In this document: one piece after another, positions 7,986 through 16,674 of the stretch
How the letters are laid out: every line of letters begins with the position of its first letter
Numbering within the stretch: position 1 is the stretch's first letter
DNA from: an uncultured cyanobacterium
Lineage (GTDB): Bacteria > Cyanobacteriota > Cyanobacteriia > Cyanobacteriales > Nostocaceae
NCBI GenBank assembly: GCA_903903925.1
Contig: CAIVAU010000147.1
Span: 1-59,641, forward strand
Length of the DNA: 59,641 nucleotides
Direction of reading: 5' to 3'
Notes under the pieces: model-generated
Database searches by the model: none
Seen by the model: the letters and a program-made list of their open reading frames with translations, nothing else
Told to the model about the DNA's origin: nothing
Program-made: the position numbers and the translations under genes

Positions 7986-8022
7986 TCTATATCCAGCATT
8001 TTTTCTCTGCATCAGGAAGGTT

Positions 8023-9498
8023 TTAAAAAAATGAGCTAACAGGAATCTTAATAATAAATTTTGCTCCTTGTTCTGGAGCAGAGATACACATAATCTGTCC
8101 GCCATGTTTTTTCACGATAATCTGATAGCTGACCGATAGCCCGATTCCAATACCTTTACCTACAGGTTTGGTAGTAAAAAAGGGGTCAAATAACTTTGAG
8201 TGTATCTGTTCATTCATTCCCGGACCATTATCAGCAATGGTTATGACTACCCAGTTATCATCAAGTAACTCAGTGCGAAGAAGAATTTGGGGCGTAGGGA
8301 AGCTAGAACTGTGAACAAAGGAGTCCGATCTGCTGGGAGTCAGCGAGCGATACGTCTGAGTGTTGCCCTCTGGAAAAAACTGTGGTTTTGCCAACAGAAG
8401 TCCGAGTGGGGAGCTTCCCTTCGACAGTACAGGCTCCGCAAGATCGGACTGCCTCACCACGTAGCTGCTCTCCTTCATCTCCAGAGAAGATGCCAAGTTA
8501 CCAACTCCCTCCTCTAAAGCATCAATTGCATTACTAATGATATTCATCAATGCTTGGTTGAGTTGACTGGGGTAGCACTCAACTAAAGGTAATTGACCGT
8601 ATTCTTTAATAACTTTGATTTCTGGATGCTTATCTGTTGTTAATAATCGTTGTTTTAGAATCATTAAAGTACTGTCGATACCTTGATGAATATCGACTTT
8701 TTTTTGTTCAGATTCATCAAGACGAGAGAAGTTTCTCAGCGACTTGACAACCTGAGTGATTCTCTCCGTTCCCCCTAGCATAGAATTGATAACTTTAGTA
8801 TAATCTTGAGTGATAAAATCCAGATCTATCGCTTCAGTTAATTGTTTAATTTTTTGTGAACTATTGGGAAATTCCTGTTGATAAAGTTGCACTAATTCCA
8901 GCATATTTCGGACATACTCAGATGCATAGATGAGATTGCCCTGGATAAAGTTAACTGGGTTATTAATTTCATGAGCAATACCAGCAACAACCTCTCCCAG
9001 AATAGACATTTTTTCGCCCTGGATAAGCTTGACTTCAGACTCTTGTAAGTCTTGTAATGCTTTAGAAAGTTGTGCTGTTCTTTCTTTAACCTGATTTTCT
9101 AAATTTCTTGTTAAAGAATATAACTTAGTATGAGTTTTGATTCTTGCTAATACCTCTTCTTCCTGAAAAGGCTTAGTAATATAATCGACTGCTCCCAAAC
9201 TAAAACCTTTTACCTTATTTTCTGTGTCGGAAATAGCTGTCATAAAAATGACTGGAATTTCACAAGTTACTGGATTTTCTTTCAATCGTTTACAAGTTTC
9301 AAACCCGTCTATTCCAGGCATCATTATATCTAACACAATCAGACATGGCAAACTATATTGAACCAGTTTTAGAGCTCTTTCACCATCAATAGCTGTAGCG
9401 ACTTCAAAGCCAGCCTCGGTCAATATCTCTGAGATAACTTTTAAATTAGCAGGAGTATCATCCACTACTAAAATCAAATTTTCTTCCTGTATATGCAT
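8023..9498 (-). CDS. Response regulator-histidine kinase (REC-HisKA-HATPase)
   Basis: The 491-aa cytoplasmic protein begins with a receiver domain (residues about 8-125, phosphoacceptor Asp57 in VLDIMMPG, Lys in ITKPF). A coiled linker, a histidine-kinase H-box with His176 in GIAHEINNP, and an ATPase domain (ADNGPGM, GIGIGLSVS) follow. Relative to the paralogue at 44975-46276 it carries about 60 extra residues between NAIDALEEG and PQILLRTEL. That insertion is encoded partly by the inverted-repeat element at 8322-8450. The gene starts 11 bp after the ethylene-receptor-type kinase and is very likely in one operon with it, which suggests it acts downstream of that receptor. Confidence 0.9.
   Translation of the reverse strand: MHIQEENLILVVDDTPANLKVISEILTEAGFEVATAIDGERALKLVQYSLPCLIVLDIMMPGIDGFETCKRLKENPVTCEIPVIFMTAISDTENKVKGFSLGAVDYITKPFQEEEVLARIKTHTKLYSLTRNLENQVKERTAQLSKALQDLQESEVKLIQGEKMSILGEVVAGIAHEINNPVNFIQGNLIYASEYVRNMLELVQLYQQEFPNSSQKIKQLTEAIDLDFITQDYTKVINSMLGGTERITQVVKSLRNFSRLDESEQKKVDIHQGIDSTLMILKQRLLTTDKHPEIKVIKEYGQLPLVECYPSQLNQALMNIISNAIDALEEGVGNLASSLEMKESSYVVRQSDLAEPVLSKGSSPLGLLLAKPQFFPEGNTQTYRSLTPSRSDSFVHSSSFPTPQILLRTELLDDNWVVITIADNGPGMNEQIHSKLFDPFFTTKPVGKGIGIGLSVSYQIIVKKHGGQIMCISAPEQGAKFIIKIPVSSFF
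8322..8450. repeat. 129-bp inverted-repeat element inserted in frame in the kinase gene
   Basis: Perfect 10-bp terminal inverted repeats AGTCCGATCT and AGATCGGACT bound a GC-richer 129-bp sequence, exactly 43 codons. The encoded segment runs from QSDLAEP to SRSDSF in the minus-strand protein. The paralogous kinase in this window lacks it, so it looks like an in-frame insertion of a palindromic mobile repeat in a surface loop of the ATPase domain. Confidence 0.65.
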
Positions 9499-9509
9499 GA
9501 ATTTTAATT

Positions 9510-11597
9510 TTATGAGGTTTTGAGGTATTGACTGATTAGAATCTCAATTTTATGAGCCTGAAAACTTTCGGCAAATCCTAAAATTTGTTGGACAAAAAAA
9601 GTATATTTTTTATCTAATTGCTCGATTCTTTTCGCTGTTTCTATTAATTTTTTCATGCGACCCAGTTGGGTAAGCTCAAGTAATATGGCTAAATCTTCTT
9701 CACCAGGAACTACTATTTCTAAGCTAGGAATTTCTGTTGGGAGTTGGGCAGAATTAGTCATAACCTCATCAGTCGAAGGTGTTTGTTCGTATTCCCATTC
9801 AATTTCCAAATGCTTTTCTAACAACTGAAATAGCTCTTCAGCCAACAAAGGTTTGGGAAGAAAATCATTGCCACCAGCATCTAAACTTTTTTGGCGATCA
9901 ATCTCATATACTGAAGCTGATGAGACAATGACCCGAAGATTTTTTAAGTTTTCTGACTTACGTATTTGTCGCAGCACTTCATACCCATCTATGACTGGCA
10001 TTGTTAAGTCAGTGATGATTAAATCTGGCTGAATTTGTCTAGCTAGTGCTAAACCTTCGGTACCAGTTTCTGCTTCTGCGATAGCAAAGCCTATTGGCTC
10101 TAGCAACCTAACAATCACTGATCGATTTTCCCATTTGTCATCGATCACGATTATAGTTTGTTGCCGACCTCTGTAACTAATAATTTTCTTTCCTATGATT
10201 GTAGTTTGCTGCTGCCAATCAGTGGCTAAGGCGAAATCAGCTTCAAAAGAAAAAACGCTACCAACACCCAATTGACTTTGCACTTGGATCTGACTACCCA
10301 TTAATTGAATAATCTGGTTGCAAATTGCCAGTCCCAGTCCCGTTCCTTCAGACTGGCGTTTTTTCTCTCCTACTTGTTCAAAAGGGATGAAGATTTTGTC
10401 GAGTGACTTGGGGCTGATACCGACACCTGTATCTTCAATAGAAAACTTTATTTTGCTCGTTGCTAATTGCTCCTGACTATTAGCCATTAATAATGAATGA
10501 CTCGCAATCACCTCTACCTTAAAAGTGACTGTACCTTTGTCTGTGAACTTAATGGCATTGCCAAGCAAATTAAGTAACACTTGTCGCAACCGTTTTTCAT
10601 CAGTCACGATACCTTCTGGTAATCCAGGAGTATGGAGATAGATAAAGTCAATGCCTTTTTGTTCTGCACGAACGTGACTGATTTCCATGACTCCTTGTAA
10701 AAAAGAGGGAAAATGTAAGGCTTTAGGGTGCAGTTCTAGTTTGCGGGCTTCGATTTTGGAGAGGTCTAAAATATCGTTAATCAAGGTCAGTAAGTGAAGA
10801 GCACACTGATGGATAATGCTGATCCCATCCTTTTGCTTAGGCGTAGTTTGCTTGTCCCGCAGAAGGATCTGAGCATAACCCAAAATTCCATTGAGAGGAG
10901 TGCGGAGTTCATGACTCATATTTGCTAAAAATTCACTTTTAGCTACGTTAGCAGCATCGGCAACAATTTTGGCTTCTTTGAGATCAGTCGTCCGTTGCTC
11001 AACACGAATTTCTAGCTCTTCATTAGTTTGGCGTAGCATTTTTTCACTCTGCAAAAGTTGGACTTGTGCTTTTTGGAGGTGTTGCAGAGTTTGTGTTAGT
11101 TCAAATGTTCTTTGCTGAACACGTTCTTCTAATGCGTGAGTCATCTGTTGTAGTCTGCCCTCAGCTTGCTGACGCTCAATAATTTCTTTTTCTAGGTTCC
11201 GATTTGCCTCTTCTAGTTGGGCATTGCTCGGAAGAGCTAAAATTTGGGGAATAAGTAATACCAGGACTACAGCTGTAACGACGGAAATGACCGCTGTCAT
11301 TGCCTTGAACGACCCGCTTAGCCAGTAAGTGGGATGCCAAAGCGTCCACACATCCATGAGATGACCAGTCCCGCAAAAGACAATGAAGCTTCCGAAAAGA
11401 AAAAAAATGGAGTTAAAAGGTAAATCCCCGCGCTTACGGACGATATAAATGAGCAAGAACGGAATTGAGTAATATGCCGCAGCAATTAGTGAGTCCGAGG
11501 TAATGTTAAGTAAAACAAGCTGAGTCTTCCATAAGTAGCAGTGTCCGTGAGGAATAAAAGAGTCTGAACTCAAGAGATTTTGAATAATTTTCAGCAT
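9510..11597 (-). CDS. Ethylene-receptor-type hybrid histidine kinase
   Basis: The 695-aa protein starts with a three-helix membrane domain closely similar to plant ETR1. Asp35, Cys75 and His79 (SDSLIAAAYYSIP, FCGTGHLMDVWT) correspond to ETR1 Asp25, Cys65 and His69. In ETR1 the Cys and His hold the Cu(I) ion that binds ethylene. A coiled coil, an H-box ([11 protein letters not shown]), a HATPase domain ([16 protein letters not shown]) and a C-terminal receiver domain (TDLTMPVIDGYE) follow, then a ~70-aa tail without a classic Hpt motif. Cyanobacterial homologues, such as the one in Synechocystis, sense ethylene. Ethylene sensing here is inferred from conserved ligands. The kinase at 8023-9498 is 11 bp downstream and is its likely partner. 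Confidence 0.92.
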   Translation of the reverse strand: MLKIIQNLLSSDSFIPHGHCYLWKTQLVLLNITSDSLIAAAYYSIPFLLIYIVRKRGDLPFNSIFFLFGSFIVFCGTGHLMDVWTLWHPTYWLSGSFKAMTAVISVVTAVVLVLLIPQILALPSNAQLEEANRNLEKEIIERQQAEGRLQQMTHALEERVQQRTFELTQTLQHLQKAQVQLLQSEKMLRQTNEELEIRVEQRTTDLKEAKIVADAANVAKSEFLANMSHELRTPLNGILGYAQILLRDKQTTPKQKDGISIIHQCALHLLTLINDILDLSKIEARKLELHPKALHFPSFLQGVMEISHVRAEQKGIDFIYLHTPGLPEGIVTDEKRLRQVLLNLLGNAIKFTDKGTVTFKVEVIASHSLLMANSQEQLATSKIKFSIEDTGVGISPKSLDKIFIPFEQVGEKKRQSEGTGLGLAICNQIIQLMGSQIQVQSQLGVGSVFSFEADFALATDWQQQTTIIGKKIISYRGRQQTIIVIDDKWENRSVIVRLLEPIGFAIAEAETGTEGLALARQIQPDLIITDLTMPVIDGYEVLRQIRKSENLKNLRVIVSSASVYEIDRQKSLDAGGNDFLPKPLLAEELFQLLEKHLEIEWEYEQTPSTDEVMTNSAQLPTEIPSLEIVVPGEEDLAILLELTQLGRMKKLIETAKRIEQLDKKYTFFVQQILGFAESFQAHKIEILISQYLKTS

Positions 11598-12115
11598 CTT
11601 AGCATCAAAACAGTAATGTAAACTCGTATATTTTTGGTCGGTTGCTATCGGTAGTGGTTAGTGCTGAAATAAAGTGCCTTGAAAATTTGATCACTGATGA
11701 TCAAAGTATGGATTTTTTTAGGGAGTAAGAATGATTTTTTGTTATGGTAATAGTCTACTTAACTTTTATTAAAGTTCTTAGGCGCAAGCGATGAGGCTAG
11801 GATGAAGTTTAAGTAAAAATTAACGACTAAATACAAGCTTTTATACCGAGAATACGCAAATCTGTTCAACTTTAGTAAAGCTGCTGTTGGCACTTGATGC
11901 CTGTGTTATGGATCACCTCTTTACGATGGGGCGATCGCGCCCGCATAGAACAGTTCTCATTTGGACACAATAATATCAGTCTGGGTCTTTGCGGTTGATG
12001 TGCTTGCTGCTTTAGTCTAATTTTCAGTTTTTTTTACGTCGAACTCAGGTTTGATTGCAGTTTTCACGAATTGGGAGTACATTGGGAACACAAGGAGTGC
12101 AACAGGAGAAAAATC
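11598..12115. other. Intergenic region, no gene seen
   Basis: This 518-bp stretch is AT-rich, with one HIP1-type site near 11930. It lies between the kinase operon and a TA pair. A Shine-Dalgarno sequence (AGGAG) at 12103-12107 decides the antitoxin start. Nothing else is recognised. Confidence 0.5.
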
Positions 12116-12394
12116 ATGTTTCAGACAGCACCCGCCCAAAAAGAAACGCGGCTTTCTATTCGGGCAACAGAGTCGGAAAAAGCTATACTGGCACAAGCGG
12201 CACGAGTGCGCCGCACGAATGTAAGCCAATTTGTATTGCAAGCATCGCTTGACGCCGCGAACGCTATTCTTGTGGAGCAAACCGAGTTTCGCTTGCCCCC
12301 TGATCAGTGGGAAGCTTTCTGCGAACGTATTGACGCGCCGCCAAAAGTCATTCCGGGGTTGCAGCAACTATTCAGCGAACCGGAACCGTTTTAA
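12116..12394 (+). CDS. DUF1778-type antitoxin (TacA-like)
   Basis: The 92-aa product (MFQTAPAQKETRLSIRATES) has a ribbon-helix-helix N-terminus followed by a toxin-wrapping tail, the layout of DUF1778 antitoxins. I chose the ATG with AGGAG about 8 nt upstream over the TTG at 12071. Its stop overlaps the ATG of the acetyltransferase gene (TAATG), as is usual for TacA-TacT pairs. The antitoxin is expected to bind the acetyltransferase and repress the operon. The pair is GC-richer than its surroundings, suggesting transfer. Confidence 0.88.
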   Translation: MFQTAPAQKETRLSIRATESEKAILAQAARVRRTNVSQFVLQASLDAANAILVEQTEFRLPPDQWEAFCERIDAPPKVIPGLQQLFSEPEPF

Positions 12395-12915
12395 TGTCAG
12401 GTGAACTGTTAAACCCGCCCGTCCTGCTTTCCAAGAGTCACGAAATCGCGGGTTTTGATTGCGGTACGCCACCGCTTAATGATTTCCTCATGAAGTACGC
12501 CCTGCAAAATCAGGCAAGCGGCGGAGCCAGAACTTACGTCCTGACACGCGCCGAGCAAGTAATCGGCTATTACAGCCTTACGCCCGCGTCCATATTGCTG
12601 GAAGATGCCCCCGCTCGTGTCATCAAAGGGCAGGGACGTTACCCCGTGCCGGTTATCCTTATGGCACGGTTTGCGATGGACAGCCGAGAACAGGGGAAAG
12701 GCTTAGGCAAAGCCATGTTCCGCGACGCGCTGCGCCGAGCGCTGAACGGATCAGAAATTATCGGGGGACGCGCTTTTCTTGTCCACGCCAAAGACGAGAA
12801 AGCCCGCGCCTTTTACCTTAAATTCGGCATGGAAGAATCCCCAACCAATCCTCTGCACCTGCTTTTTCTTTTCAAGGACATTCGGCAGTCTCTCGAAACA
12901 GTGGACAAGCTATAA
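12394..12915 (+). CDS. GNAT acetyltransferase toxin (TacT-like)
   Basis: The 173-aa GNAT protein has the acetyl-CoA-binding motif in DSREQGKGLGKAMFRDALRR and the FDCGTPPLNDFL region shared by TacT-type toxins. TacT toxins acetylate the amino group of charged tRNAs and stop translation; this is known for the family and inferred here. Length is normal and the catalytic region looks intact (ARAFYLKFGM). It is translationally coupled to the DUF1778 antitoxin. Confidence 0.88.
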   Translation: MSGELLNPPVLLSKSHEIAGFDCGTPPLNDFLMKYALQNQASGGARTYVLTRAEQVIGYYSLTPASILLEDAPARVIKGQGRYPVPVILMARFAMDSREQGKGLGKAMFRDALRRALNGSEIIGGRAFLVHAKDEKARAFYLKFGMEESPTNPLHLLFLFKDIRQSLETVDKL

Positions 12916-12968
12916 GTTTCTTTTAATACACATGATGCCTAATTTGTATAGTGCATTATTAATTGCTG

Positions 12969-13706
12969 TTACAAAGAACTTGTCATCACCATTGGTCCAT
13001 CTGGGGTGTTAGGTGTCGGTGATGTTTCTATAGTCACAACTAAAGCTGTTACTTTACCACTTGGAGGAGTAGAAAGTTTAACAAAAACGGTTCCATGCGA
13101 ACTCGCGTTAAACTGCCCTGAAGGGATCTTTTCACTGCCAACAACTGACCAAAGTTGATAACTTTGACCTTGAGGTAAAACCGGGAGGTTCTGTAGGATT
13201 AAAACCACTTTTGGTTCACCTGGAGTCATGACGATACTTCCAGATGCGGCAGATGCCATGTCCATACCTTTAAGGGAAACTAAGTGAGTTTTAGGATGTT
13301 GTAACATTGCAATCACATCCGTTTGTCGAGATACTTCAGCCTGCATAGTACTCAAGTTTTGCCTAGTCTGGTAATCATCTAAACCTAAAATCAGAACTAA
13401 CAGTGCGGCAATACTTCCAGCAATTTTACGACCGATAAAAGCAGATCGCTTTGGTGCTAGGTTGCTTTTGACTTCAGCATTGGCAGATTGAAGGAGAGCT
13501 TCGCGGAGGTGTTGTGGCGTTGTTACTTCGGGTAAGGCATAAGGTATGAGTCCCAGCACTTCCTGCAACTGATGTACTTCTGTGCTGAATTCAGGATATT
13601 CTTTAAGTAATTGCCTCAATTCCTCTGCTTCTTCGTGGTTGAGGTTGTCAAGGGCATATCCCGCGATCAACTCTTCTAATGATTTAGGAAGCTCAGGTAC
13701 AGTCAT
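12969..13706 (-). CDS. Anti-sigma factor, RskA-like
   Basis: The 245-aa product has an N-terminal cytoplasmic anti-sigma region (ELIAGYALDNLNHEEAEELRQLL), one membrane helix (about residues 93-110, IAGSIAALLVLILGL) and a periplasmic RskA C-terminal domain with typical GQSYQLWSVVGSEKIPSG. It starts 7 bp after the ECF sigma gene and would hold that factor at the membrane until released. A Met-containing stretch (SLKGMDMASAASG, MVMTSSL) is present in the periplasmic part. The gene ends close to the convergent TA pair. Confidence 0.9.
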   Translation of the reverse strand: MTVPELPKSLEELIAGYALDNLNHEEAEELRQLLKEYPEFSTEVHQLQEVLGLIPYALPEVTTPQHLREALLQSANAEVKSNLAPKRSAFIGRKIAGSIAALLVLILGLDDYQTRQNLSTMQAEVSRQTDVIAMLQHPKTHLVSLKGMDMASAASGSIVMTPGEPKVVLILQNLPVLPQGQSYQLWSVVGSEKIPSGQFNASSHGTVFVKLSTPPSGKVTALVVTIETSPTPNTPDGPMVMTSSL

Positions 13707-13713
13707 ATTGGAA

Positions 13714-14301
13714 CTAATCTATTAAGTCTTTTAGGTTTTCTCTCAGGTTCAATAAAGCTTGCCGAGCCCAAGTCTTAATCGTTCCTAGGGGTATATTTAA
13801 TTGCTTAGCAATTTCTGATTGACTTAGACCTTCGTAATAAGCCATCTCTAATACCTGCCGTTTATTGTTTGGCAGTTGTGCTAAAGCATGGCGAACGTAC
13901 TGGGAACGCTGACTTAAAGATGCTGACTCAAAAGGTGTGGGGGTGGAGGTTTCTGTCGTCGTCATTTGACTCAGTTTCTGGAGAAATTTTAGGCTTGTGC
14001 TACGGGACCGAAGTTTATCTATTGCCCTTGAACGAGTGAGAGTTGTCAAAAAGCTCCCTAGAGAACCGCGATCGGGATTGTATTTCCCACTGCGCCAGAG
14101 AGTTAGAAAAATCTCTTGAGTCAGGTCTTCTGCTTCTTGGGGACTGGCTAGGATTCGGATTGCTAATTTATAAACTAAACTAGCATAACGATCATAGAGT
14201 ACTCCTAGAGCAGAAGATTGACCTGCCTTCAAGGCGCGAAATAGTTCTGCATCTGTCTGTGGTGGGTTGGTTGGTCTGGAGTCAGCAGAGTCAGGAGGCA
14301 T
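13714..14301 (-). CDS. ECF (group 3) RNA polymerase sigma factor
   Basis: The 195-aa product has sigma region 2 (LYDRYASLVYKLAIRIL, QEAEDLTQEIFLTLWRS) and region 4 with a helix-turn-helix (GLSQSEIAKQLNIPLGTIKTWARQAL). Region 3 is absent, as expected for ECF factors. The downstream RskA-like anti-sigma gene is its regulator. The divergent peptidoglycan-binding protein and nearby thiol/molybdenum genes are candidate targets, since such factors often control envelope stress genes. That link is inferred from position only. Confidence 0.92.
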   Translation of the reverse strand: MPPDSADSRPTNPPQTDAELFRALKAGQSSALGVLYDRYASLVYKLAIRILASPQEAEDLTQEIFLTLWRSGKYNPDRGSLGSFLTTLTRSRAIDKLRSRSTSLKFLQKLSQMTTTETSTPTPFESASLSQRSQYVRHALAQLPNNKRQVLEMAYYEGLSQSEIAKQLNIPLGTIKTWARQALLNLRENLKDLID

Positions 14302-14601
14302 AGGTTTTCCAGAATAAGCTTAAGTGACAAGCTTAAAATTGATGACATTCATTGCGATCCAGGGGTTTCCAACAAGAACAGAGTGGCTTTTGTTGAAATA
14401 CGACCCCCATAGCAAATTGGATGTTTTTGAGCCCATCTGCTAACCTACTTTCTAAGAAAAGTGAGATTAAAGTCCAAAAACTTCACAATATTTGCCATCC
14501 AAAACAGCGGCAAATCCCTATTATTAGGAAGAACTGTTATGAAGCAGTAGCTATTGCTCCGTGACTCCTTGAATCAAAATATCTCAGTAGTTGGAAGAAA
14601 A
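14302..14601. other. Divergent intergenic region between the sigma gene and the PG-binding gene
   Basis: This 300-bp gap shows no gene. It must contain the sigma-factor promoter and the promoter of the secreted PG-binding protein. No confident ECF-type -35/-10 pair was recognised by eye. Confidence 0.4.
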
Positions 14602-15087
14602 ATGATGAATTGGAAAGTACTGTGTTTACTCCCTGGCCTGACCCTAGCAGCATCTGTGCCTGTTTATGCCTATTCCACTAGCAACAGCCAGACTACGCAT
14701 AGTGCCACCCTGATTGCTCAAAGTGAGCCACAAAATGCGACACCTAATGCTAGTCCTGCGCCTACCACCGATGCTGCACCCAACGACAGTGGTACGATGA
14801 CAAAGCCTGACACTACACCCAGCGACAGCGGCACGATGAAAAAGCCCCGTGCCAGAACTCACCGTGGTGGGACAACGAAAAATTCCACTGGCACACTCAA
14901 AATTGGTAGCACGGGAGAGGCAGTTAAAACTCTCCAGACTTTTTTAAAGCAGCAGAACTTTTATACTGGACCGATTAGTGGCAAATTTGGTCATCAGACG
15001 CAATCAGCGGTGATAAAATTCCAAAAGTCTAAAGGTCTAAAAGCTGATGGAGTCGTTGGACCTACGACTCAGAAAGCGATGCAATAA
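14602..15087 (+). CDS. Secreted peptidoglycan-binding domain protein
   Basis: The product is 161 aa from the ATG at 14602, preceded by a GGAAG-like site. A signal peptide (MMNWKVLCLLPGLTLAASVPVYA) leads to a low-complexity Thr/Pro/Asp/Ser linker with two copies of a DSGTM(T/K)KP motif. A C-terminal PG_binding_1 domain follows (LKIGSTGEAVKTLQTFLKQQ, then FGHQTQSAVIKFQKSKG). No catalytic domain is attached, so it probably binds the cell wall without cutting it. It is divergent from the sigma/anti-sigma operon. Confidence 0.85.
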   Translation: MMNWKVLCLLPGLTLAASVPVYAYSTSNSQTTHSATLIAQSEPQNATPNASPAPTTDAAPNDSGTMTKPDTTPSDSGTMKKPRARTHRGGTTKNSTGTLKIGSTGEAVKTLQTFLKQQNFYTGPISGKFGHQTQSAVIKFQKSKGLKADGVVGPTTQKAMQ

Positions 15088-15146
15088 ATCTTTGCCGTAC
15101 TATAGAGGCTTTTGAGGAAGCGTTGAGGAATCTTAAGCTTCCTCTT

Positions 15147-15839
15147 TCATAACGGCATTTGTGGAAAAAGAGGAGCCAGCAAAAGCTGTATCTTGACATC
15201 CCAACCTAAAAGAATTGCGATCGCCGTTGCCACCACTATCACTCCACCAATTTTCTGCAAAACCAGAGCGTGGGAACGCAGACTTAACATTCGCTTGCTG
15301 AGATAACGACCCCCATAGGCGATCGCAAGCAGCGGCAACCCTGCTCCTAAACCATATAAAAGGAGTAGAATAAAGGCATTGACAGCGTTATGCTGGACGG
15401 CAGCTACGATGAGGATACTGCCTAGAACTGGCCCAGCACAGGGCGTCCAGAGCAAGCCGAGTTGGCTTCCCAACCAGAATTCTCCCATTAATCCCACCCG
15501 CGCAGGTTCTTTTACCAAATTGGCTAAAGGTAAGTAGCTGAACAGTCGGTAGCTCAAATTCGGAAAAATTGCTAGAATGCCTGCAAAGAGTAACAGAGCG
15601 ATCGCCACGCTGCGTAATGCATTGATCAGTCCTGTAAACCAACTTGCCGTTACACCTAACAGACTACCCGTGGCAGCAAAACCACTAATCAACCCCGCTA
15701 CTAAGGCTAAAGGCCCATAGCGATGAGACTGTAGCGATCGCCCAAGGATTAATGGCAGAATCGGTAAGACACAAGGCGAGAGAATTGTTAATAACCCTCC
15801 TAAAATAGCAAGGCCACCTGACACTGTAGAAACGGTCAT
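15147..15839 (-). CDS. CcdA/DsbD-like thiol-disulfide transporter
   Basis: The 230-aa six-helix membrane protein has the paired cysteine motifs of the CcdA/DsbD family, SPCVLPILP near the N-terminus and TPCAGPVLG in the fourth helix. The family moves reducing equivalents from cytoplasmic thioredoxin across the membrane. It starts 4 bp after the TlpA-like gene on the same strand. The pair corresponds to the two halves of the DipZ fusion found in other bacteria, so it likely reduces that partner. Confidence 0.9.
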   Translation of the reverse strand: MTVSTVSGGLAILGGLLTILSPCVLPILPLILGRSLQSHRYGPLALVAGLISGFAATGSLLGVTASWFTGLINALRSVAIALLLFAGILAIFPNLSYRLFSYLPLANLVKEPARVGLMGEFWLGSQLGLLWTPCAGPVLGSILIVAAVQHNAVNAFILLLLYGLGAGLPLLAIAYGGRYLSKRMLSLRSHALVLQKIGGVIVVATAIAILLGWDVKIQLLLAPLFPQMPL

Positions 15840-15843
15840 CGGC

Positions 15844-16464
15844 TTAACCTAATAACTGCTGAATTCTATGTTCTGTCTCGTCATAAGCACCTTCCCCAAT
15901 GTGGTCGTAAAGCAACATACCGTTACGGTCTGCTAAAAACAGATGTGGCCAGAATGAGTTATGATAGGCGTTCCAGGTTTTAAAATCATTATCTACAGCT
16001 ACTGGATAAGTAATCTCGTGTTCCTTCAATGCGTTTTTAATATTGTTGACTTCCCGTTCAAAGGGCAACTCAGGGGTGTGTACTCCAACGACCTTCAACC
16101 CTTTAGCCTCATACTGCCGATGCCAACGGGTAATATAGGGTAGAGTCCGCTGACAATTGATGCAAGCAAAGGTCCAGATTTGAATGAGTGCAACGCTACC
16201 TTTTAGGTCTGCTGCTTTGATTGGGCCAGAATTAAGCCATTGACTAATACCCTGAAACTCCGGTAAAGGCCGACCAGTTGGTACGTTGGCAACAACTTTG
16301 GATGAGATAGGAAGACTATGGGCTGAACTAGGAGATGGAATAGGATCTGAAGTAGAAGTTTTGCTCAAACTAGAATTCGTACATGCAGATGTTCCAATAG
16401 TTCCAACAACCCCTAACCCAAAGTATAAAAGTAATTGACGTCTCCGCCACAAAAACTTATCCAT
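15844..16464 (-). CDS. TlpA-like thioredoxin-fold lipoprotein
   Basis: The 206-aa product has an N-terminal membrane segment with an apparent lipobox ending at Cys28 (GTIGTSAC), a Ser/Pro-rich linker, and a TlpA/redoxin domain. Its active site is Cys101-Ile-Asn-Cys104 (WTFACINCQRTLPY), followed by GLKVVGVHTPE typical of DipZ C-terminal domains. It is expected to be a membrane-anchored thiol reductase on the outer face of the membrane. The CcdA-like gene follows at 4 bp and would recharge it. Confidence 0.9.
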   Translation of the reverse strand: MDKFLWRRRQLLLYFGLGVVGTIGTSACTNSSLSKTSTSDPIPSPSSAHSLPISSKVVANVPTGRPLPEFQGISQWLNSGPIKAADLKGSVALIQIWTFACINCQRTLPYITRWHRQYEAKGLKVVGVHTPELPFEREVNNIKNALKEHEITYPVAVDNDFKTWNAYHNSFWPHLFLADRNGMLLYDHIGEGAYDETEHRIQQLLG

Positions 16465-16674
16465 GAAACTATCTCCCTTGATACTGACTGATCTACGGGC
16501 AAGAAGGTGAATTGGATGTTTTGTTTAAAAAGAGGGAGCAGGGAGCAGGGCGAGGAACGGTATAGGGAAGGTGCTCCCTGTTTGCCCTACTCCCTCTTAA
16601 TCTCATCCAAAACGGCGTTTGCTGCGTATTATACGAAGAGACTACTCTTTCCAAAATATCACGGGTCAGTAACT

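Noticed and set aside
8287..8517. Plus-strand 76-aa frame
   Set aside because: It is a shadow of the inserted inverted-repeat element in the minus-strand kinase gene.
16507..16674. 56-residue N-terminal extension of the b-type cytochrome
   Set aside because: It translates a GAGGGAGCAGGGAGCAGG repeat and lacks protein character. The GTG at 16675 fits the family better.
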